DNA from: Panulirus ornatus
Lineage: Eukaryota > Arthropoda > Malacostraca > Decapoda > Palinuridae
Assembly: GCF_036320965.1 (NCBI RefSeq)
Contig: NC_092287.1
Span: 5,491,297-5,555,296, forward strand
Reading direction: 5' to 3'
Length of the DNA stretch: 64,000 nucleotides
Each line of letters begins with the position of its first letter. The first letter of the stretch is position 1. Under the pieces are notes generated by a model, which ran no database searches, was not told the origin of the DNA, and saw only the letters and a list, made by a program, of their open reading frames with translations. Of the stretch, positions 32,401 to 45,600 are shown in pieces. A program made the position numbers and the translations under genes.

Positions 32401-35400
32401 GAAGGTTTGTTGAATGTGTTTGATAACAGAGTGGCAGATATAGGGTGTTTTGGTCGAGGTGGTGTGCAAAGTGAGAGATTTAGGTAAAATGATTTGGTAA
32501 ACAGAGAAGAGGTAGTAAAAGCTTTGCGGAAGATGAAAGCCAGCAAGGCAGCGGGTTTGGATGGTATTGCAGTGGAATTTATTAAAAAAGGGGGTGACTG
32601 TATTGTTGACTGGTTGGTAAGGTTATTTAATGTTATTTGCGTGTGGACGTGTATGTATATACATGTGTATGTGGGTGGGTTGGGCCATTTCTTTCGTCTG
32701 TTTCCTTGCACTACCTCGCTAACGCAGGAGACAGCGACAAAGTAAAATAATAAAAAAAAAAAATAATATATGACTCATGGTGAGGTGCCTGAGGATTGGC
32801 GGAATGCTTGCATTGTGCCATTGTACAAAGGCAAAGGGGATAAAAGTGAGTGCTCAAATTACAGAGGTATAAGTTTGTTGAGTATTCCTGGGAAATTATA
32901 TGGGAGGGTATTGATTGAGAGGGTGAAGGCATGTACAGAGCATCAGATTGGGGAAGAGCAGTGTGGTTTCAGAAGTGGTAGAGGATGTGGGGATCAGGTG
33001 TTTGCTTTGAAGAATTTATGTGAGAAATACTTAGAAAAGCAAATGGATCTGTATGTAGCATTTATGGATTTGGAGAAGGCATATGATAAGAGTTGATAGA
33101 GATGCTCTGTGGAAGGTATCAAAAATATATGGTGTGGGAGGCAAGTTGTTAGAAGCAGTGAAAAGTTTTTATCGAGGATGTAAGGCTTGTGTACGTGTAG
33201 GAAGAGGAAAGTGATTGGTTCTCAGTGAATGTAGGTTTGCGGCAGGGGTGTGTGATGTCTCCATGGTTGTTAAATTTGTTTATGGATGGGGCTGTTAGGG
33301 AGGTGAATACAAGAGTTCTGGAAAGAGGAGCAAGTATGCAGTCTGTTGTGGATGAAAGAGCTTGGGAAGCAAGTCAGTTGTTGTTCGCTGATGATACAGC
33401 ACTGGTGGCTGATTCATGTGAGAAACTGCAGAAACTGGTGACTGAGTTTGGTAAAGTGTGTGAAAGAAGAAAGCTGAGAGTAAATGTGAATAAGAGCAAG
33501 GTTATTAGGTACAGTAGGGTTGAGGGACAAGTCAACTGGGAGGTAAGTTTGAATGGAGAAAAACTGGAGGAAGTAAAGAGTTTTAGATATCTGGGAGTTG
33601 ATTTGGCAGCGGATGGAACGATGGAAGCGGAAGTAAATCATAGGGTGGGAGAGGGGATGAAAGTTCTAGGAGTGTTGAAGAATGTGTGGAAGTCGAGAAA
33701 ATAATCTCGGAAGGCAAAAATAGGTATGCTTGAAGGAATAGTGGTTCCAACAATGTTATATGTTTGCGAGGCGTGGGCTATGGATAGAGTTGTGCGGAGG
33801 AGGGTGGATGTGCTGGAAATGAGATGTTTGAGGACAATATGTGGTGTGAGGTAGTTTGATCGAGTAAGTAATAATAAGGGTAGGAGAGATGTGTGGTAAT
33901 AAAAAAGAGTGTGGTTGAGAGAGCAGAAGAGGTTGTTTTGAAATGGTTGGTCACATGGAGAGAATGAGTGAAAGATTGACCAAGAGAATATATGTGTCAG
34001 AGGTGGAGGGAACGAAGTGGGAGACCAAATTGGAGGTGGAAAGATGGAGTGAAAAAGATTTTGAGTGATCAGGGCCTGAACATGCAGGAGGGTAAGGAAT
34101 AGAGTGAATTGGAACGATGTGGTATACCGGGGTCGACGTGCTGTCAATGGATTGAACCAGGGCATGTGAAGCATCTGGGGTAAACCATAGAAAGTTCTGT
34201 GGGGCCTGGATGTGGAAAGGGAGCTGTGGTTTCGGTGCATTATTACATGACTGCTAGAGACTGAGTGTTAGCGAATGTGGCCTTTGTTGTCCTTTCCTAG
34301 CACTACCTCGTGCACATGAGGGAGGAGGGGGTTGTTATTTCATGTGTGGTGGGGTGGCGATGGGAATGAATAAAGGCAGACAGTATGAATTATGTACATG
34401 TGTATATATGTATATGTCTGTGTGTGTATATATATGTATATGTTGAGATGTATAGGTATGTATATGTGCATGTGTGGACTTGTATGTATATACATGTGTA
34501 TGTGGGTGGGTTGGGCCATTCTTTCGTCTGTTTCCTTGCACTACCTCACTAACGCGGGAGACAGCGACAAAGCAAAATAATAATGACAGATGAATAATAA
34601 ATTCATAAATAAATATACTGTGGTGTAAAATAAAACAGTTAATGGAGCCTATGGTGTCTATAGACATGGTGAAACTGTAAAATATCAACAATGCTTATTA
34701 GAGCGAGATACGGGAAGCAAGTGAGAAATCAATTATGCAGGAGTGGAGCCTTAAAAAAACGTATCTATACAAAGGGAGAGTAAGTAACCTGTAGTTCACT
34801 GAATCCCTCTGTTTTTCAACACGGTTACTGGTCAACACCAACCCTGTTCTGAATTGTCTTCATTGTTGGGCCTGTAGGGTCGATCTCTTGGTGGTCCTCG
34901 CCCTTGTGTATTCCTAGGTGTACGCTGGGTAAATCCACCTCCTGACTGGGGTTGACTTGGTGCAGCATTTGCAATAGAAGCTGTTGGAGTACGGCTGTTC
35001 ATTTCAATGCGATTCTGCAAGAGTAAGAAAACCTTTATGATAACATTCCTGCAAGTACCACATATCTTGAAAATAATTTTCCTGCTTATCAGATGGTGAT
35101 CTACCATAAATATCAACCATCGAATGTTAAAAATAAATTTTTTATACCCTTAATCTTTTTCCTGTTTTTTCTTATGACAACGTACAAAGTAGATTTTTTT
35201 TTTTTAAACTATTCGCCATTTCCCGCGTTAGCGAGGTAGCGTTAGGAACAGAGGACTGGGCCTTTTTTGGAATATCTTCACCTGGCCCCCTCTGTTCCTT
35301 CTTTTGGGGGGGGGAAAAAAAAAAAACGAGAGGGGAGGATTTCCAGCCCCCCGCTCCCTTCCCTTTTAGTCACCTTCTACGACATGCAGGGAATACGTGG

Positions 35401-38400
35401 GAAGTATTCTTAATCCCCTATCCCCAGGGATAACAAAGTAGATCTGTTTGCTGATTTTATTTCATAAAGAAGCAGCGGCTAGTAACTTCTTCACTTTCAT
35501 GATAATCATACCTGTCTAACTATCTTTATCTCTGATGCTTGTTCCCTGAAGAGGGTGACCATGGCAAGTCTCCATAACTGAAGAACTCGAGTAATGCTTC
35601 TTGACCTTTTGACCCTTGTCCTTGACAGGCCACTGGCAGGTGGTAACTCTAGCGCAGTGTTTCCAGAGGCTCCTATTCAATGCTCCTACTAAGTATTACT
35701 ACAAAATGCATCTACCTAATGTTCCAACCTACTAACTCTAATTCATGCTCCTGCCCTGTAACTCTCTACCCTCTTTTCCAATAGCTAATGACCTAGTACA
35801 TTTCAAAAGACATGTTTTTCACTTCCTCTAAAATTCATAATTCCTTGTCTCTTCTTTTTCCTTTTCATTAACCTTGATACTTCGATAAAAGACCTGTGTC
35901 TGTGACTGGAGCCTCTGACATGAAAAAAAAAAAAAAAGTACATTTAACTCCAAGAGCCTCTCTTCTACATGCCTAACAATTAGTATGTATTCCAATAATA
36001 AGCAGTGACCATCTTTCCTACTTATCTATGTGTGCTTGTTTATGTCCCTTTCTTACATCATGTATTCCCAATCACTAGCTCTTTTTCAGCTCACAACCCC
36101 ACAAGATACCATTTCATTCACCTTACTGAATACCCAATGCCTCCTAAACATATCCTCAACTGCCACATGACCCACCTTCACATTTAAATAATTCATCACT
36201 AATAACTAATATCCATTTTTTTTTTGCATTAAAACAGCTGATGCACTCAGCCACTCCAAAAACACTTGACTCTAATGACTATTCATGTTCAGGTGCATAA
36301 GCACTAAGATTCACTTATTCTCACAATCCACCTTCAGTTTCCCACATTAGTCTAACTCAATTGCATTCACTTTCACACAGTCTGACAATTTCTGCTTCAG
36401 CAGTAGTGCTACCCTTCCTTGGCATTTGCCCTCACCCCAACCCCTGGACTTTAATTTTAACACATTCCCAAACCATTCTTCCCCTATACCCTTAAGCTTT
36501 GTTTTACAGAGCAAGAACATCCAGGTTCCTTTCCTCAAAGATGCTACCTATTTCTCCTTCCTACTCATCTTGATGGCATTGTTGTTGATTGGTTAATTAG
36601 AATTTTGTTGATCGGTTAATCAGGATTTTCAAGGCATGTATGTATGCATTACATGATGAGGTTGGTACCAGAAGACTGGCACAATGCATGTATGGCACCA
36701 CTATATAAAGGCAAGCAGTTTAAAGGTAAGTGTTTGAACTACAGAAGTATAAGTTTGTCCATGTTAAGTCTAATGGAAGAGTGATGATTACAAGGGTGAA
36801 GCTATGTACAGCGTGTCAGACTGGGGGAAACAATAGGTTCCAGGAGTGGTAAAGGATGTGTGGATTAAGTGTTTGTTTAAAAAATGTGTATAAAAAACAC
36901 TTAGTGAAACTAAAGGATATGTATGTGGCATTTATGGACTGGGCATAAGTAAGAAAGGGATGACATATACACATTGTGAAAGATCTTACAAACATATGGT
37001 GTGGAAGGAAAGCTCCAAGAAGCAGTAATTTTTTTTTCAAGGGTGTAATAAGTGTGTATGAGCAGGAAAAGATGACAGTGAGGGGTTCCACATGAAGGTT
37101 GGTCACTTGCTGGAGTGTGTGATATCAAAAAGACTGTTTAATCTATGCACCAAAACCACTGTGATTTTGGTGTATTTATAATCATAATAAAGCAAAATAA
37201 CAATAGACTCTTACATCATTCCAGTCACCTGGTGTCACCTTGAAATGAACAACAAGAGTTCATATTGCTGATGTGCCATAAAAATGAGACCTACTTCACT
37301 TGAAAATGTTAAAGGTGATATATGGCTACACACATACTAACACAAATAACACAAATATGGGAAACTTGACACACTGTTCACTCCACCATCAACTACCTCA
37401 GTAAAAGTAATTCAGTATTGCCTGATTAAAATGGCAACAGTTGATGAATCAATCTAATTTACAACATAATACAGTGTGGTATACTGATGGTAGCCCATTT
37501 CAGGTACAATCCATCCATAGCAAATTAAATTTGGGAAATTTTGAGTCTGGAACACAACCACCCTTATTACATGGGCTGTATTTACTCATACAAAGACATT
37601 CCACTATAACACCATACTGCCAAGTATGTCACCCATCATTCTGCAAGGAACCTGTTTAATAAATAAACCCAAATGCTTGTGTGTGTGTGGTCACTAGTAA
37701 AGCAGACTGAATTTATGGACAGAGAATATAGAAACATCTCACAGTAAAATATCTGGAACGAAACAACTATGAAAGATTAAAAGAGCAGAAGCCACGCGTC
37801 TCATCAATAAATAAACTTTTTACACAATGAAAAGTTTCAAAAACAACTCACCAGTGGTTGGGTCTGTTGTGGTGTAGGTGCTGGCTGTGTAGAAGGCTGC
37901 TGTGATGTAGATGAAACAGGTGGTGGTGCAGCTGCAGCTGAAGCTAACCCTTGAGGGCTTTTAAATAAATTTGCATAGGTTTTAGGCTCATTTGACACAG
38001 GCTGCTTAACAGGATCAGGTTGAGGAGGGTCTGGGTCTGGAGTTTCCTTCTGAGGAACAGCTGGCTCATCCCAGGATGAACCTTGTGGTTCTCCTGATGC
38101 ACCCCAGCTATCAGAGGCAGGTGTGCCCCAGCTCTGATCATCCTTTGAGAAAATAATAATTCTTCAATCAAATTATAATTGAATTTTAAGTAATCATACA
38201 TTCAGTCAAACACCTGATGTGTGGATCAGGTGTTTGCTTTGAAGAATGTATGTGAGAAATACTTAGAAAAGCAAATGGATTTGTATGTAGCATTTATGGA
38301 TCTGGAGAAGGCATATGATAGAGTTGATAGAGATGCTCTGTGGAAGGTATTAAGAATATATGGTGTGGGAGGCAAGTTGTTAGAAGCAGTGAAAAGTTTT

Positions 38401-39573
38401 TATCGAGGATGTAAGGCATGTGTACGTGTAGGAAGAGAGGAAAGTGATTGGTTCTCAGTGAATGTAGGTTTGCGGCAGGGGTGTGTGATGTCTCCATGGT
38501 TGTTTAATTTGTTTATGGATGGGGTTGTTAGGGAGGTAAATGCAAGAGTCCTGGAAAGAGGGGCAAGTATGAAGTCTGTTGGGGATGAGAGAGCCTGGGA
38601 AGTGAGTCAGTTGTTGTTCGCTGATGATACAGCGCTGGTGGCTGATTCATGTGAGAAACTGCAGAAGCTGGTGACTGAGTTTGGTAAAGTGTGTGGAAGA
38701 AGAAAGTTAAGAGTAAATGTGAATAAGAGCAAGGTTATTAGGTACAGTAGGGTTGAGGGTCAAGTCAATTGGGAGGTAAGTTTGAATGGAGAAAAACTGA
38801 AGGAAGTGAAGTGTTTTAGATATCTGGGAGTGGATCTGTCAGCGGATGGAACCATGGAAGCGGAAGTGGATCATAGGGTGGGGGAGGGGGCGAAAATTTT
38901 GGGAGCCTTGAAAAATGTGTGGAAGTCGAGAACATTATCTCGGAAAGCAAAAATGGGTATGTTTGAAGGAATAGTGGTTCCAACAATGTTGTATGGTTGC
39001 GAGGCGTGGGCTATGGATAGAGTTGTGCGCAGGAGGATGGATGTGCTGGCAATGAGATGTTTGAGGACAATGTGTGGTGTGAGGTGGTTTGATCGAGTAA
39101 GTAACGTAAGGGTAAGAGAGATGTGTGGAAATAAAAAGAGCGTGGTTGAGAGAGCAGAAGAGGGTGTTTTGAAATGGTTTGGGCACATGGAGAGAATGAG
39201 TGAGGAAAGATTGACCAAGAGGATATATGTGTCGGAGGTGGAGGGAACGAGGAGAAGAGGGAGACCAAATTGGAGGTGGAAAGATGGAGTGAAAAAGATT
39301 TTGTGTGATCGGGGCCTGAACATGCAGGAGGGTGTAAGGAGGGCAAGGAATAGAGTGAATTGGAGCGATGTGGTATACAGGGGTTGACGTGCTGTCAGTG
39401 GAGTGAATCAAGGCATGTGAGGCGTCTGGGGTGGACCATGGAAAGCTGTGTAGGTATGTATACACGTGTGTGGACATGTGTATGTACATGTGTATGGGGG
39501 GGGGGGGGGGGTGGGCCATTTCTTTCGTCTGTTTCCTTGCGCTACCTTGCAGACGCGGGAGACAGCGACAAAG

Positions 39574-39617
<44 letters not shown>

Positions 39618-42600
39618 ATTCAGTCATTACAAAGGTGTGCCTCAACTCTGATCATCCTTTGAGAAAATAATAATTCAATTAAATTATAATTGAATTTTAA
39701 GTAATTATACCTTCAGTCATTACAAAGGTATGATGAGAAATCTAAACATACCACAATGTCTAAATCATGAAAATTTGTCTAAAACAGTATAATGAACTAA
39801 CTTTTTCTGGTGTGGGTGGAGCTTCTGGTACAGATTCAGTTGTAGTTGGCGCTGGAGGTGTTGGGGTCAATGGAGGGGCAACAACAGGTGGAGTGGTTAC
39901 TGTAGTTGTGCTTCCAGCAGCTGGGACTGGAACAACCTGAGAATCATATCTTCATTACAAGACCGAACCACCCTTCACCTACATACAAATAACATTTTCT
40001 ATCAAGAGTATATTATCACATTACAAAGTCAATATACCATAAAACATTCTTTACATCTGCAAGCCTTTCCCACTGTTGCAAGGAAGCACCAAGAATAGAA
40101 TCCTTAGAGAAAAAAAAGGCTTGTCTGCTACTCCATTCATAAAGTGATGATAATGGATGTGACGATTTCCACTCTACATCACACCCATTAGTCACTCTCT
40201 GTTACATACAGGAAATACACATGTAGCATCCTTTCTCCACTTTTCCGGGGGATAATTTTGGGGGCATTCAGAAATGTGGAGAGAGAGTTCACCATCTGGG
40301 GTGGCTAAAATGGTGTATGGATGTGGAACATGGGCTATTGATGATATATATACATATACAAAAGAGTGAACGTTTGAAGTGAAATGTTTAAGGATAATGA
40401 TAAGGTAACAGAGAGGCATGGCAATAGGACAATATTGGCTGACAGAGCTGAAAAGGGTAAGACAAGAGAACAAATGGGACCATCGGTGGAGGAGGAAAAT
40501 GAAGAGGTAATAACAAGTACTGATGAAGTGAGAAGGAGATGGACCGAGTATTTTGAAGGTCTGTTGAATGTGTTTGGAGTGACAGATAGAGGGTGCTTTG
40601 GTCAGGGTGGTGTGTGAAGGGATAGGGTCAGGTGGAATGGTTTGGTAAACAGAGAAGAGGTAAGGAAAAGCTCTGCGGAAGATGAAAGCAGGCAAGGCGG
40701 CAGGTTTGGAAGGTATTGCAGAGGAATTATTAGAAAAGACGGTGACTTGTTGTAGATTGGCTGGTAAGGATATTCGATGCATTAATGGATAAAGGTGAAG
40801 TGCCTGAGGATTGGAAGACTGCATGCATAGTGCCACTATACAAAAGCAAAGGGGATAAAGGTGTTCAAATTAGTTTGTTGAGTATTTCTGGGAAATTATA
40901 TGGGAGGGTATTGATTGAGAGGGTCAAGGAATGTACAGAGCATCAGATTGGAGAAGAGTAGTGTGGTTTCAGATGCAATAGAGGACATGTAGATCAGGTG
41001 TTTGCTTTGAAGAATGTACGTGAGAAATACTTAGAAAAACAGTTGGACTTGTATGCGGCATTTATGGATCTGGAGAAGGCATATGATAGGGTTAATGTAG
41101 ATGCTTTGTGCAAGGTTTTAATATATGGTGTGGGAGGTAAGTTGCCAAAAGCAGTGAAAAGTCAAGAAGGATGTAAGGCACGAGTAAGAGTAGGAAGAGA
41201 GGAAAGTGACTGGTTCCCAGTGAATGTCAGTTTCCGGCAGGGGTGCATGATGTCTCTCCATGGTTGTTTAATTTGTTTAAGGATGGAGTGGTTAGGAGGT
41301 AAATGCAAGAGTTTTGAAGAGAGGGGTGAGTATGCAGTCTGTTGAGGATGAGTCAGTTGTTCACTTATTATAAAGTGCTGGTGGCTAATTCGGGTGAGAA
41401 ACTGCAAAAGCTGGTAACTGAGTTTGGTAAAGTGTGTAAGGAGAAAGTTGAGGGTAAATGTGAATAAGAGCAGGGTTATTAGGTTCAGTGGGTTGAGGGA
41501 CAAGTTAATTGGGAAGCAAGTTCAAATGGAGAAAAAATGGAGGAAGTGAAATATTTTCGATATTTGGGAGTGGACTTAGCAGTGGATGGAACCCTGAAAG
41601 CAAAGTGAAACACAAGGTGGGGGAGGCAGCAAAGGTTCTGGGAGCGCTGAAGAATGTGAGGAAGGTGGGTATGTTCGAAGGAATAGTGGTTCCAACAATG
41701 TTATATGGTTGAGAGGCATGGGCTATAGATAGGGCTGCACGGAGGAGGGTGGATGTGTTGGAAATGAAATGTTTGAGGACATGTGGAGTGATGTGGTTTG
41801 ATCAAGTGAGTAATGAAACAGTAAGACAGAGGTGTGGTAACAAAAAAAAAAGAAAAAAAAAATGGTTGAGAGAGCAGAAGGTGTGTAGAAATGGTTCGGA
41901 CACATAGAGAGAATGAACAAGGAAAAATTGACAAAAAGGATATATGTCAGGTGGAGGGAACAAGGAAAAGAGGGAGACCAAATTGGCAGTAGAAGGATAG
42001 AGTGAAAAAGATTCTGAGTGATCAGGGCCTGAACATACAGTAGGGTGAAAGGCATGCAAAGAACAAAGTGAATTGGAAAAATGTGTTACATCTGGGTCAA
42101 CGTGCTGTCAATGGATTGAACTAGGGCATGTGAAGCATCTGGGGTAAACCATGGAAAGGTGTGTAGGGCCTGGATGTGGAAAGGAGCTGTAGTTTTGGTG
42201 CAGTACACATGTCAGCTAGAGACTGAGTGTGAATGAATGTGGCCTTTTTGTCTTTTTCTGGCACTACCTCGAGGTGTGTGTGTGTGTGCTGTTTCCTGTG
42301 TGTTGGGGTGGTGATGGGAATGGATGAAGGCAGCAAGTATGAATATGTACATGTGTATATATGTATATGTATGTTGAAATGTTTATGTATGTATATGTGC
42401 GCATATGGGCCATTCCTTCCCTCCAGTCTTTACTTTTCCAAAAGGAACAAAAAAGGGGGCCAAGTGAAGAATTTCCCTCTATGGCTCAGTTCTCTGTACT
42501 TGACGCCACTTCACTAACGTGGGAAATGGTGAACATGAAAAACTTTCATGCTTGTTCACCATTTCCCACACTAGCAATGTAGTTCCAGGAACAGATGAAC

Positions 42601-45600
42601 AAACAGCTTCATTTGACTACGTCCTTTTTCTAGCTATCATGTTTAATGCACCAAAACCACTGCACCCTATCCACAATCAGGTCCCACAAACCTTTCCTCT
42701 GACTGCCATGGATCTATACAAAGAAAATAAATCACTCCCTGTGAACCATCCTATATTACTGTCTAAAAGATGTAAGAGGAAATGGTTGAGTGTGGATTTT
42801 TCCTAAAACTGAGGAAATATAAAAAACGTACCTGCATATAGATAGACAAAGAATCATATGACAAGTTTCAGTCATATGACAAGTATTTTGAAGGTTTGTT
42901 GAATGTGTTTGATGATAGAGTGGCAGATATAGGGTGTTTTGGTCGAGGTGGTGTGCAAAGTGAGAGGGTTAGGGAAAATGATTTGGTAAACAGAGAAGAG
43001 GTAGTGAAAGCTTTGCGGAAGATGAAAGCCGGCAAGGCAGCAGGTTTGGATGGTATTGCAGTGGAATTTATTAAAAAAGGGGGTGACTGTATTGTTGACT
43101 GGTTGGTAAGGTTATTTAATGTATGTATGACTCATGGTGAGGTGCCTGAGGATTGGCGGAATGAGTGCATAGTGCCATTGTACAAAGGCAAAGGGGATAA
43201 GAGTGAGTGCTCAAATTACAGAGGTATAAGTTTGTTGAGTATTCCTGGTAAATTATATGGGAGGGTATTGATTGAGAGGGTGAAGGCATGTACAGAGCAT
43301 CAGACTGGGGAAGAGCAGTGTGGTTTCAGAAGTGGTAGAGGATGTGTGGATCAGGTGTTTGCTTTGAAGAATGTATGAGAAATACTTAGAAAAGCAAATG
43401 GATTTGTATGTAGCATTTATGGATCTGGAGAAGGCATATGATAGAGTTGATAGAGATGCTCTGTGGAAGGTATTAAGAATATATGGTGTGGGAGGAAAGT
43501 TGTTAGAAGCAGTGAAAAGTTTTTATCGAGGATGTAAGGCATGTGTACGTGTAGGAAGAGAGGAAAGTGATTGGTTCTCAGTGAATGTAGGTTTGCGGCA
43601 GGGGTGTGTGATGTCTCCATGGTTGTTTAATTTGTTTATGGATGGGGTTGTTAGGGAGGTAAATGCAAGAGTTTTGGAAAGAGGGGCAAGTATGAAGTCT
43701 GTTGTGGATGAGAGAGCTTGGGAAGTGAGTCAGCTGTTGTTCGCTGATAATACAGCGCTGGTGGCTAATTGATGTGAGAAGCTGCAGAAGCTGGTGACTG
43801 AGTTTGGTAAAGTGTGTGGAAGAAGAAAGTTAAGAGTAAATGTGAATAAGAGCAAGGTTATTAGGTACAGTAGGGTTGAGGGTCAAGTCAATTGGGAGGT
43901 GAGTTTGAATGGAGAAAAACTGGAGGAAGTGAAGTGTTTTAGATATCTGGGAGTGGATCTGGCAGCAGATGGAACCATGGAAGCGGAAGTGGATCATAGG
44001 GTGGGGGAGGGGGCGAAAATTCTGGGGGCCTTGAAGAATGTGTGGAAGTCGAGAACATTATCTCGGAAAGCAAAAATGGGTACGTTTGAAGGAATAGTGG
44101 TTCCAACAATGTTGTATGGCTGCGAGGCGTGGGCTATGGATAGAGTTGTGCACAGGAGGATGGATGTGCTGGAAATGAGATGTTTGAGGACAATGTGTGG
44201 TGTGAGGTGGTTTGATCGAGTGAGTAACGTAAGGGTAAGAGAGATGTGTGGAAATAAAAAGAGCGTGGTTGAGAGAGCAGAAGAGGGTGTTTTGAAGTGG
44301 TTTGGGCACATGGAGAGAATGAGTGAGGAAAGATTGACCAAGAGGATATATGTGTCGGAGGTGGAGGGAACGAGGAGAAGAGGGAGACCAAATTGGAGGT
44401 GGAAAGATGGAGTGAAAAAGATTTTGTGTGATCGGGGCCTGAACATGCAGGAGGGTGAGAGGAGGGCAAGGAATAGAGTGAATTGGAGCGATGTGGTATA
44501 CCGGGGTTGACGTGCTGTCAGTGGATTAAATCAAGGCATGTGAAGCGTCTGGGGTAAACCATGGAAAGCTGAGTAGGTATGTATATTTGCGTGTGTGGAC
44601 GTATGTATATACATGTGTAGGGGGGGGGGTTGGGCCATTTCTTTCGTCTGTTTCCTTGCGCTACCTCGCAAACGCGGGAGACAGCGACAAAGTATAATAA
44701 ATAAAAAAAAGTTTCAGTTTAACATAATGTCAAAGAAAACTAATAAAACTAAGGATCTTAGAAATTTACCTAATGTTAATTTACTGTTAACATCATTACA
44801 CCTTGAACTTCAAAGGACCAAAATTGTGCTGCAACAATGCAAGATTTTGCACATACCTCTCTCAAGCTCTGCTGTGTCTGGGTTCCCCACTCAGTCTGAA
44901 ATGTAAATAAAGATAAAAATGTATGCACATACTTTCTGATGTCAACATCTCGGATAAGGTAAATGGGAGAAAATAAAACGGGTGCAAAAATCTTGCAGTG
45001 ATGAATCCACTGTAAGATCTAGGTCAGGAATTTACATGAATCATAATTCATCTGAAGAGTCAAGGAAAATTTGAATAATCACAGATACAAAGGAATAATA
45101 CAACCCTGTATCATTGTATTGCATAAGAATGAAGTTGAGGAAATATTTGGATAATCACAGATCCAAGGCAATATTACAACAATGGATTATTGTATTACAT
45201 TTGAGCAAATGACATTTTGCACACAAAGGTATGTTCCCCTTCTATCATTCTTAAACCAAAATGGATCACACATCAAAGAATAAACAAGATTAGCTACTTC
45301 AAGAGGATACAAACTTGATATTCATCAGTGATGATATAAGGTTTACATGTATAACTTGAACTAGTTTTAGTAAAATACTATAACACCTGCATTAAACTCT
45401 TTACCTACCCCCATGATACTGACACTTTGTGACCTTTACTTCTGACCTGCAACATCCAGAAATTAAACAAGAGGTAGAACTGTGTACAGTTAGGTGGATG
45501 TATGATAAGTCTGCTCTAAATCCATTGACCTAGCATTCATATCTTGTGTAGACAAGCATCTATTCCTTCTTTTTGCCTTTGACTGTATTCTTCAATTTTC

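Larger units (their letters stand above)
31664..34590 (+). mobile_element. LINE-A copy, long-3'UTR type, longest + strand copy
   Basis: Starts in the endonuclease ([12 protein letters not shown] region), continues [12 protein letters not shown], linker, RT, C-terminus, long 3'UTR, tail near 34546-34571 and A-rich end. Broken by a nested tail insertion at 32634-32766, a one-base insertion at 33088 (YD|KS), a 2-base loss near 33206 and several more in the C-terminus. Confidence 0.92.

Noticed and set aside
34832..35116. Continuous - strand frame ending SEQGWC stop as a G3BP terminus
   Set aside because: Splicing at G|GTTGGT joins in phase to the RRM exon, as in all G3BPs. The stop is intronic. 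A truncated isoform remains possible but is unsupported.
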